Shown here: positions 1 through 5,692 of the stretch, piece after piece
Layout: every line of letters begins with the position of its first letter
Numbering within the stretch: the stretch's first letter is position 1
Origin: Planctomycetota bacterium
GTDB taxonomy: Bacteria > Planctomycetota > Phycisphaerae > UBA1845 > PWPN01
Length of the DNA: 8,812 nucleotides
Direction: 5' to 3'
NCBI GenBank assembly: GCA_016209665.1
Contig: JACQVT010000389.1
Coordinates: forward strand, 1 to 8,812
Program-made: the position numbers and the translations under genes
Notes under the pieces: model-generated
Told to the model about the DNA's origin: nothing
The model's input: the letters and a program-made list of their open reading frames with translations, nothing else
The model's database searches: none

Positions 1-14
1 CTTTGGGTGGGGTT

Positions 15-57
<43 letters not shown>

Positions 58-62
58 TACGA

Positions 63-90
63 CGGGCCACCTATCCGGGTGGTCCGTTTT
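63..90 (+). terminator. Intrinsic terminator after the tRNA-Pro segment
   Basis: CGGGCCACC (63-71) pairs with GGTGGTCCG (78-86) over nine base pairs including one G-T wobble, with loop TATCCG, and is followed by TTTT (87-90). It begins five bases after the tRNA discriminator base, the usual place for a tRNA terminator. Confidence 0.7.
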
Positions 91-147
91 CATGTCCGGA
101 CAGATCGCATATACCACGGTTACGTGCTGCTGAACGCTCCGATGCGG

Positions 148-203
148 GAAATAGATATGGCTTTTTGCGTCGCGTAGCCGACGCCAAAACCCATATCTAT
201 TTC
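148..203. repeat. 56-bp near-perfect palindrome between tRNA-Pro and aroDE
   Basis: Positions 148-172 pair with 179-203: 23 of 25 pairs are Watson-Crick, the mismatches are C161/C190 and T166/C185, and the loop is six bases (173-178). The stem starts with GAAATAGATATGG and ends with its complement. It lies about 110 bp downstream of the aroDE stop and faces the tRNA terminator. Neither strand has a clean T tract after it, so it is not a classic intrinsic terminator. It may be a dispersed palindromic element that also blocks convergent transcription. The rest of 91-312 shows no gene: short open frames here have no family features, and the minus-strand frame over 13-237 ends in antisense tRNA sequence. 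Confidence 0.8.
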
Positions 204-312
204 TCCGTTGTCTCTGTTGTCCCCTGTGCAATCTCACCGTCGTTTGATGGTAGCGCCGGGTGATCGAAGCGGCACTTACTCCGTGATGGTGCTCCAGGTT
301 CGAAATCCGGGT

Positions 313-1992
313 TTAACGGCTTGCGAGCCGGCGGGCCAGCACTTCGCGCATCAGGTCCGTGGGGGCCGGGCGGTGAGTCCACAGCGTGAACTGGGCGGCG
401 GCCTGGCCGACGAACATGGCCACACCATCGACCGTCGGGCAGCCGCGGTCGCGGGCCTCGCGGAGAAGGCGGGTCTCAATCGGGTTGTACACGGTGTCGA
501 AGACGAGCGGCTTATGGGCCAGCCCCTCAGCGGGCAGGGGTGCGTCGTCGACGTTGGGCCACATGCCGATGCTGGTGCAGTTGATGACCACGTCGGCGCG
601 GTGGCCGGCCCGCTCGTCGTTCGGTCGGGCCTCGGCACCGAACTCCGCGGCCAGGGCCTCCGCCCGCTCGCGGGTACGGTTGTAAATGGTCACCGCGCAG
701 CCGCAGTCGCGCAGGCCGGCGACAATCGCCCGGCTGACACCGCCGGCGCCGAGGACTGCGACTGACACGCCGTCTAGCTTTGTGGGACCGGTTCGCCACG
801 CCGAATCTCGCCGAAGGCCGACATCGTTCCGGTCCGAATTGACCGGCGGGGAGCCGGTCCCACACCGGCCCAGGCCGGCGAGCAAGGCGTCCATCGCACC
901 GCGGTAGTCGGTGTTGTAGGCGCTGACCCGCGTGTCGGTGCCGTCGTCGCGACCGCCGGGCTCGATGCACAGCGTGTTGGCGGCCCCGATCCTCCGGGCG
1001 AGCGGCTCGACGACGCCGCCCCGCTGCTCGACGTAGCGGAGCAGGTTCTGCTTGTGGGGGATGGTGACGCTGCAGCCCCGCAGACCGAGCCACGGCCGGG
1101 CCACGCAGCCGTCGACGAAGGCGGCGAACGCGGCGTAGTTCGGCTCGACGCGGAACGGCAGGTAGACCGCGTCGTGCGCCGTCTCGCCGAAGGCGGCGTT
1201 GAGAATCGCCGGGCTCATCGAATGCGCGACCGGACAGCCGATCACGCCGTAGACTTGCGTTGCCGGGCCGATGGCGTCCCAACGATACAGCCGCCGCATG
1301 TCGTCGAGCGTCGCCTGACCCGGGGCCGACTCCTTGCCCGCATCGAGCGAGGCGAACGTCAGGAACGCCCCAAGTTTGCGGGCCAGCACCCGAGTCATCA
1401 GCCCCACTTCGCCCATCGCCAGGCCAATCGTAGGCCGGATCGCCGCGCTTGTCCGCAGGGCGTCGAGCACCCGCAGTGCGTCGACGACGCTGTTCGCCTT
1501 GCACGCGACCTTCACGACGTGGGCCGGCTCGCGGGCGAGCACCGAGAGCGTGGACTCGAGGTCGAACGGCGTGTTCTCGAAGTTGTGCTTGGACAGGATC
1601 AACCGCCGGCGAGGGCGCCCGGTCTCGGCGGCGTCCACGTCGCACACCAGGCCGATCTTCTGGCGTATGTTGGCCGAGGCTCGCCAGGTTTCGTATTCAA
1701 CGTCGAGGTAGTCGACGGCCTCGGTCAAGCCGACGAACTCCAGCCGGCTCACGCGCGTGGCCTCGCTCTCGTCGCAATGTCCGCCCTCGGCGGCGGTGCG
1801 GTACGTTGCGATAACCTCTCCGGGGAACCGGGCGGCGGCCTCGAGGAGATGCCGGACGGCGGCCTCGTCCCACTCGTGCAAGTAATCCAGCCGCAGCTCG
1901 ACGCCATCGGCGCCGCCCGCGGTCGCCGCCGCCAGATCCGCCTCCATCTGCGGGCAGGTGGTCCCCGTCAGTGGTACGCACAACCGCGTCAT
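313..1992 (-). CDS. aroDE: Bifunctional 3-dehydroquinate dehydratase / shikimate dehydrogenase (AroD-AroE fusion)
   Basis: The 559-residue protein should catalyse steps 3 and 4 of the shikimate pathway: dehydration of 3-dehydroquinate, then NADPH reduction of 3-dehydroshikimate. Residues 1-240 are a type I dehydroquinase: ELRLDY (32-37), ATYRTAAEGG (62-71), SKHNF with the catalytic His136, Schiff-base Lys161 in VVKVACK, and APGQ (223-226). Residues 246-559 are shikimate dehydrogenase: PVAHSMSP (254-261), SVTIPHK with Lys314, IGAANT (Asn339), YNTD with Asp362, nucleotide loop GAGG (415-418), an NRT motif favouring NADP, NCTSIGM and a late Gln530. The start at 1992 (MTRLCVPL) is preferred because the family begins there. 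An upstream ATG at 2097 adds 35 uncharacteristic residues, and neither start has a clear Shine-Dalgarno. Residues 377-404 are a repeat-derived insertion. Confidence 0.93.
   Translation of the reverse strand: MTRLCVPLTGTTCPQMEADLAAATAGGADGVELRLDYLHEWDEAAVRHLLEAAARFPGEVIATYRTAAEGGHCDESEATRVSRLEFVGLTEAVDYLDVEYETWRASANIRQKIGLVCDVDAAETGRPRRRLILSKHNFENTPFDLESTLSVLAREPAHVVKVACKANSVVDALRVLDALRTSAAIRPTIGLAMGEVGLMTRVLARKLGAFLTFASLDAGKESAPGQATLDDMRRLYRWDAIGPATQVYGVIGCPVAHSMSPAILNAAFGETAHDAVYLPFRVEPNYAAFAAFVDGCVARPWLGLRGCSVTIPHKQNLLRYVEQRGGVVEPLARRIGAANTLCIEPGGRDDGTDTRVSAYNTDYRGAMDALLAGLGRCGTGSPPVNSDRNDVGLRRDSAWRTGPTKLDGVSVAVLGAGGVSRAIVAGLRDCGCAVTIYNRTRERAEALAAEFGAEARPNDERAGHRADVVINCTSIGMWPNVDDAPLPAEGLAHKPLVFDTVYNPIETRLLREARDRGCPTVDGVAMFVGQAAAQFTLWTHRPAPTDLMREVLARRLASR
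781..864. repeat. 84-bp palindromic element inserted in frame in aroDE
   Basis: The element begins TGTGGGACCGGTTC and ends GAGCCGGTCCCACA: 14-bp terminal inverted repeats with one mismatch. It is exactly 28 codons and in phase, adding residues 377-404 (minus-strand reading starts CGTGSPPVN). It sits in the linker between the catalytic motif YNTD and the NADP loop GAGG, where family members normally have only a short link. An inner palindrome, CCGGTC-CGAATT-GACCGG, lies at 829-846. No target duplication is visible. A relative lies at 5588-5672. Confidence 0.8.
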
Positions 1993-2139
1993 GGAAGGCG
2001 ATGTTACTCGAACGCTCCGGACGATGGAACATCGGGGGCGGTCCGCACGCCCCACCGGGGTGCGTGGCAGGCTCGGCGGAAGGTCCTTCAGGACCAAGGC
2101 AAGTTGTCGCCGTTCCTCCGCCGCCCCTCAAGGCGGGAT

Positions 2140-2157
2140 GCGTCAACAAGTTGACGC
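2140..2157. promoter_or_regulatory. Perfect 18-bp palindrome between yidD and aroDE
   Basis: GCGTCAAC (2140-2147) and GTTGACGC (2150-2157) are perfect inverted repeats around AA. The site lies in the 199-bp gap, 35 bp past the yidD stop and about 150 bp before the aroDE start. It could be an operator or a hairpin downstream of yidD; no T tract follows on the minus strand. A weaker hairpin, GGTCC-TTCA-GGACC, lies at 2082-2095. I found no convincing promoter for aroDE in the gap. Confidence 0.4.
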
Positions 2158-2191
2158 GGTCCTCTGGAAAGAATGCGGTCCGCCGATTCCG

Positions 2192-2449
2192 TCATGCGCC
2201 GCGCCGCCGCGGCACCGGATCGATGCCGCCCGGACCGAAGGGGTGACAGCGAGCGATCCGCCGCAGCCCGATCCATGAGCCGCGAACCACGCCCCACTCG
2301 CGGACGGATTGCAGGAAGTAGTCGCTGCACGAAGGGACAAACTTGCAGTTGCCGATCAGCAGCGGCGAAATGACGGCCTGATAGCCCCGGATAAGCAGCT
2401 CGACGGCGAGTAAGGCGATGCGGCGGACAGCGTCCAGGACCGGCTTCAT
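2192..2449 (-). CDS. yidD: YidD membrane-protein insertion efficiency factor
   Basis: The 85-residue protein belongs to the small YidD family, which assists YidC-dependent insertion of inner-membrane proteins and associates with the membrane through an amphipathic N-terminus. Residues 17-29 (ELLIRGYQAVISP) are followed by the family signature NCKFVPSCSDY (34-44), with Cys35 and Cys41, and the C-terminal RCHPFGPGGIDPVP (67-80) with Cys68. Length and motif order are typical. Its start is 11 bp after the stop of the preceding membrane-protein gene with no clear Shine-Dalgarno, which suggests an operon with it. Usually yidD sits in the rpmH-rnpA-yidD-yidC cluster; none of those genes is seen here. 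Confidence 0.93.
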   Translation of the reverse strand: MKPVLDAVRRIALLAVELLIRGYQAVISPLLIGNCKFVPSCSDYFLQSVREWGVVRGSWIGLRRIARCHPFGPGGIDPVPRRRGA

Positions 2450-2460
2450 GATACCGGATT

Positions 2461-2949
2461 CTATCCGGCGGGCGGCGGCGGATCGAGCGGCTCGGGGGTG
2501 GCCCGGCCGAACAGCCGCAGCCGGATGTTGGCCAGCCGGGCCTGGGTCCCGGCGCGTCCCTGCCCGTAGCGCTGCACGGCCTCATCGTAAAGCACGGGCG
2601 AGATGAGCATGGCCGTCGGATGCTCGATGCGCAGCGCCTTGGCCATCCGCCACAGGCGCCAGCGGTCCAGGAGGGGGAGCTTGAGCTGGGCCTGCACCCG
2701 CATGTACAGCGACAGCGGCTGAGGCTTCACCGCGCCCAGCCGCCGACGCTGCATCCACGCCAGCAGCCGAATGATCCCGAAGATCGCAACGATGGACAGC
2801 ACGGCCACGACGAGGCGCATGTAGACCTGCGGGTCTGAGTCGCGGAACTGCCGGTGCATGGCCTGGAGGCGTTCCTCGCGCCAGCTTCCGGTCTGGGCGA
2901 GAGTCCCCGCGGTAGCCGCGGCGTACATTCTGCCGAGTGTCCAGATCAT
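2461..2949 (-). CDS. Conserved-looking single-pass membrane protein of unknown function
   Basis: I do not recognise a named family in this 162-residue protein. It has a polar N-terminal segment (1-40), one strong hydrophobic helix at about 43-65 (LVVAVLSIVAIFGIIRLLAW), a basic stop MQRRR, and a soluble tail. The tail has a compact aromatic and basic stretch (RWRLWRMAKALRIEHPTAM, about 96-114) and ends in a proline-rich tip. There is no signal-peptidase site, so it is probably an inner-membrane protein with the basic side cytoplasmic. Its ATG overlaps the stop of the HEAT-repeat gene (ATGA, 2949-2946), and yidD follows 11 bp later. Expression is therefore probably translationally coupled, and a role with the HEAT protein or in membrane-protein handling is possible but unproven. 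Confidence 0.8.
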   Translation of the reverse strand: MIWTLGRMYAAATAGTLAQTGSWREERLQAMHRQFRDSDPQVYMRLVVAVLSIVAIFGIIRLLAWMQRRRLGAVKPQPLSLYMRVQAQLKLPLLDRWRLWRMAKALRIEHPTAMLISPVLYDEAVQRYGQGRAGTQARLANIRLRLFGRATPEPLDPPPPAG

Positions 2950-4925
2950 CCCAAGGGTATCTCCGCGCAGGGTTCCGGCTCATGGGCGGGGTCACCTCGG
3001 CCGGGTTCCGGCGGTGGTTCGCCGCCGCCTGCCGAGGCGGGCAGATGTCCGGCCATCGCGGCCGCCCTTCGCCGCACGACCGGGTCAGGATCGGCCGAAG
3101 CCATCCCCGCCACCCGCGAGGCCAGGGCGAACAGCCCCATCCGCTCGATCAGCCACAACGCGCTCACGCGATGAAGGCGGTTCGCGTGCTTGAGCATCTT
3201 GAGAAGCGTCTCGGCGGCTTCCCGGACGCCGAGCTTGAGCAGCGCCTTGACGGCGTTGGCCTGCACGCGGTTGTCGGGCGAGGAGAGTTTCTCCATCAAC
3301 TCTTCCGCGACAGACTCATGGTTGATGGAGGCCAGGGCTTCGACGGCGTTGGCCTGCACGCGGTTGTCTTCGTCGTTGAGGGCCCGACGGAGCAGCCGAT
3401 GCGAAGTGGCATTCTTGAGCGAAGCCAGGGCCGCGACCGCCGTGCTGCGGATTTCCGGCCGGCTGTCGTGGCACGCCTGGTATAGCTTGTCGCCGAACTC
3501 CTCGGTAAGCCCGAGCACCCAAATCACGCGGATGGCCCGCACCTGTTCACGGTCGTCGCCGTCAGCCCAGCGTCGGCCGAGGTGCGACGCGATCAAAGGA
3601 ACGTCCCTGAGCACCTGTTGGCCCAGGAGCAACCGCTGCTCCTCGGTCATGCCGTCGAAGGCGGCCCAGTATTCATCGAAGGTCCTGACCGCCGGCGGAG
3701 CGACGGCGGCACCCCCGGTGTCGCCGCCCGAGCCCTGGCCGGCCAGGAGCCGGACGATCGGCATCTCCGCCGGCCACCGGCGGGCCATTTCGCGCTGTGC
3801 GATCCTGGCGGCCTCGGGATCCTCCGGGTCATCCACCCCACGAAGGACGTCCCGCACTTGAGAACCGGGCAGCGTCGTCAACGCCCAAAGGGCGGAGCGT
3901 CGAAGATCGCCGTGTCCACGGTGGATCAGTTCCTGGAACAGTTCGATCTTGTAACTCGGGGCGAGTCCGGTGCAGGCCAGCCATCGGGCAAGATGCCGTT
4001 GGCTCCGAGGCGGCAAGTCGAGCAACTGGCCGCCGTGTTTGGCCGCGCAGGCCAGGTCTCGGACGCCGGCCGCAGCCCTCGCCAGCTTCGGTTGGGCGAG
4101 CCGCCAGGACTGACACAGCCACTCCTCGAGGAAGGCAACGTTCGTCCCCTCGGCCAGGGCCCGCAGGACGTGTGGGCGGAACTCCGAGAAGTGTAAGGCC
4201 GCCATCGCAAACGGGACCAGACGCGGGCTCATGCCTCGGCCAAGGAAACGAATGGCCGCCTGGGCCACGCGGCTTCCGGGAGCGGTCATCAGCGGCCAGA
4301 ACGCGAGGCTCAGCTCGTCGAAGAACCACAAGGCCACCTCGACGACCTGCGGCTGCGAGTGAAGGTCGAACGACGCGAGGGCGGCATCGATGGCCGCCAC
4401 GAGTTGCCGGCGATCCTCCACGTGGGCCTCGAGGTCCCGCGTGCGCTGGCGGACCTCGTCCGGCGCGAGTCCGGCCAGATCGGCATCCCCGATCGGGACC
4501 GGGACGGTCTGGATCAGTTCGTCGGCCAAGCGGCACAACGTGTTGGCGGCCGCCAGCCGAACCTGGGAGGAACGATGTCGCAGCGCCACCTCGACCAGAT
4601 AGGCCGCCCGGTAGATGCGGGCCCGCCGGATGATGTCCAGCACGTTCAGACGCGTCTGGTCCAGCCGGGACTGCGACGCCTCCCGAAGCACGCCGAACAG
4701 ACGCTCCCATTCGATCAGGATGGACTGCCGCATCGCCTCGTCGAGCAGATGGAACGACTGGACGAGCCCGAGCAGCCCCTGCTTGCGGTTCCGGGTGAGC
4801 AGCGTCTCGACGACGGCCTGAGCGGTCGCGAGGTCGGCCCCCTCGAGTGCCGATAACAGCGCAGCATCTGCGGCCGGGTCCGGATCGACTCTCAGCATAT
4901 CAAACACGCTTCGCCCGGCCGCCAT
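2946..4925 (-). CDS. HEAT-repeat protein
   Basis: The 659-residue protein appears to be almost wholly alpha-helical, with no signal peptide or membrane helix, so it is probably a cytoplasmic scaffold. Clear HEAT-type helical pairs occur in the C-terminal third (about 455-625), for example RPEIRSTAVAALASL, DNRVQANAVEALASI and DNRVQANAVKALLKL, spaced 31 residues apart. Weaker units occur near residues 120-140 (SSQVRLAAANTLCRLAD) and in the middle. Residues 627-659 form a Pro/Gly/Glu-rich tail. No catalytic motif is visible. The start at 4925 is chosen because GGAGGT lies eight bases upstream; an internal ATG at 4898 lacks this. The gene ends in an ATGA overlap with the membrane-protein gene and begins 66 bp after the flavin-reductase gene. 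A binding partner cannot be named from the sequence. Confidence 0.88.
   Translation of the reverse strand: MAAGRSVFDMLRVDPDPAADAALLSALEGADLATAQAVVETLLTRNRKQGLLGLVQSFHLLDEAMRQSILIEWERLFGVLREASQSRLDQTRLNVLDIIRRARIYRAAYLVEVALRHRSSQVRLAAANTLCRLADELIQTVPVPIGDADLAGLAPDEVRQRTRDLEAHVEDRRQLVAAIDAALASFDLHSQPQVVEVALWFFDELSLAFWPLMTAPGSRVAQAAIRFLGRGMSPRLVPFAMAALHFSEFRPHVLRALAEGTNVAFLEEWLCQSWRLAQPKLARAAAGVRDLACAAKHGGQLLDLPPRSQRHLARWLACTGLAPSYKIELFQELIHRGHGDLRRSALWALTTLPGSQVRDVLRGVDDPEDPEAARIAQREMARRWPAEMPIVRLLAGQGSGGDTGGAAVAPPAVRTFDEYWAAFDGMTEEQRLLLGQQVLRDVPLIASHLGRRWADGDDREQVRAIRVIWVLGLTEEFGDKLYQACHDSRPEIRSTAVAALASLKNATSHRLLRRALNDEDNRVQANAVEALASINHESVAEELMEKLSSPDNRVQANAVKALLKLGVREAAETLLKMLKHANRLHRVSALWLIERMGLFALASRVAGMASADPDPVVRRRAAAMAGHLPASAGGGEPPPEPGRGDPAHEPEPCAEIPLG
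3249..3368 (-). repeat. Nearly identical adjacent HEAT units (27-bp direct repeat)
   Basis: The same 27 bases occur at 3249-3275 and 3342-3368, offset by exactly 93 bp (31 codons, one HEAT unit). Both encode DNRVQANAV, at residues 520-528 and 551-559. Identity at third codon positions suggests recent duplication or gene conversion of one unit. Confidence 0.85.
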
Positions 4926-4933
4926 GCGCGCAG

Positions 4934-4939
4934 ACCTCC
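4934..4939 (-). promoter_or_regulatory. Strong Shine-Dalgarno for the HEAT-repeat gene
   Basis: The minus strand reads GGAGGT with eight bases before ATG at 4925. It is the clearest ribosome binding site in the window and fixes the start of the HEAT-repeat gene. Confidence 0.8.
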
Positions 4940-4991
4940 GCTGGACTTATCGGCGCGCGGACGACCGTGGTTAAGAAATGAAGCCTCACCC

Positions 4992-5471
4992 TCAGTATTG
5001 CAGGCCGTTGGTTCGCAGGTGAACGTAGGGCCGGCCCTCGCCCTCGAGCGAGGCGCCGCCGATCTCGGCGGCGTAGATGCGGTGGTCGCCGGCATCCAGG
5101 CTGCCCACCACCCGGCAACTCAGATGGCCCAGGCACTCCTGGATGATCACGCCGGCCGGGTCGCTCTGCGTCGACAGACCATCGAACGCCGCCTCCTCGA
5201 GCCGGAAGCCCCGCCCGAAATGACGAAACATGCTGAGCGGGTTTTCGGGGATGTGGTTGAGCACGAAATGACCCGATGCCTCGATCAACTGCTGGATCGG
5301 CCGGCCGAGCTTCACCGCCGCCGTCACCATCGGCGGCTCGAACGACGCCTGCTGCACCCACGAGGCCAGGATGCCCGTGGCCTTGCCCCCGTGACACGCC
5401 GTCATCACGAAACACCCGCTGGGTACCTGCCCCAACGCCCGGGCAACTACCCTCTTCATCTCTTCGTTCAT
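4992..5471 (-). CDS. Flavin reductase domain protein (DIM6/NTAB-like, FMN-binding split barrel)
   Basis: The 159-residue protein is a stand-alone flavin-reductase-like domain, expected to bind FMN and pass electrons from NAD(P)H to flavin or a partner protein. Visible family features are VPSGCFVMTA (16-25), ASWVQQASFEPP (36-47), HFGRGF (84-89), a GHLSCRVV strand, LDAGDHRIYAAEI (125-137) with the conserved DAGDH, and a closing Tyr159. The SWVQQASFEPP stretch resembles the C-terminal reductase module of cyanobacterial flavodiiron proteins, but no diiron or flavodoxin domain is encoded beside it. The start at 5471 is supported by AAGGGA six bases upstream; an ATG at 5459 is also possible. It is likely the first gene of the cluster leading to the HEAT gene, driven by the promoter at 5558-5586. 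The substrate is unknown. Confidence 0.88.
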   Translation of the reverse strand: MNEEMKRVVARALGQVPSGCFVMTACHGGKATGILASWVQQASFEPPMVTAAVKLGRPIQQLIEASGHFVLNHIPENPLSMFRHFGRGFRLEEAAFDGLSTQSDPAGVIIQECLGHLSCRVVGSLDAGDHRIYAAEIGGASLEGEGRPYVHLRTNGLQY

Positions 5472-5557
5472 CTACAATCCCTTCTCGTCGACGCGCGGGG
5501 CTTAGTATCTCCCACCCCGCCCATCACGCACGCCTGCACCCGCGCCAACGCGCGGAT

Positions 5558-5586
5558 ACTATAGACCAACTCTTGCCGTTTGTTTA
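5558..5586 (-). promoter_or_regulatory. Probable sigma70-type promoter of the flavin-reductase cluster
   Basis: On the minus strand, TAAACA (5586-5581, 4/6 match to the -35 consensus) and TATAGT (5563-5558, 5/6 match to the -10) are separated by 17 bases. Transcription would begin near 5551, giving a leader of about 80 bases. A palindromic repeat ends at 5588, directly against the -35 box. TAGTATC (5503-5509) is an inverted copy of GATACTA (5555-5561), which overlaps the -10, so it could be a spaced operator pair. Confidence 0.5.
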
Positions 5587-5587
5587 G

Positions 5588-5672
5588 TGTGGGACCGGCT
5601 CCGTGTGGGACCGGCTTCCTGTGGGATCCGTTTCCATCCAGTCAAACGGACCGGCAAGATGCCGGTCCCACA
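5588..5672. repeat. Palindromic element, relative of the aroDE insert, with three tandem 16-bp ends
   Basis: TGTGGGACCGGCTCCG begins at 5588, a close copy begins at 5604, and a third, degenerate copy (TGTGGGATCCG) begins at 5620: a 16-base period. The far end, GCCGGTCCCACA, closes at 5672, and CCGGCAAGATGCCGG forms an inner hairpin (5651-5665). On the minus strand it starts like the aroDE element: both share CCGGTGTGGGACCGGC and a second GCCGGTC. It fills most of the gap between the PAP2 gene stop and the flavin-reductase promoter. Confidence 0.8.
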
Positions 5673-5692
5673 CCGGGGCTCGTCGGAGTCGG

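Noticed and set aside
298..309. GGTTCGAAATCC resembling a tRNA T loop
   Set aside because: The loop would have eight bases, and no acceptor, D or anticodon arm can be formed around it.
1054..2154. Long plus-strand open frame of 366 codons
   Set aside because: It is opposite the motif-complete aroDE gene, is rich in Arg/Gly/Pro, and has no recognisable domain. Such shadows are expected in GC-rich DNA.
2088..2585. Minus-strand frame of 165 codons overlapping yidD
   Set aside because: It overlaps the conserved yidD gene in another frame, and its sequence has no family features.
3249..3368. CRISPR-like direct repeat
   Set aside because: There are only two units, and both are in-frame parts of HEAT repeats.
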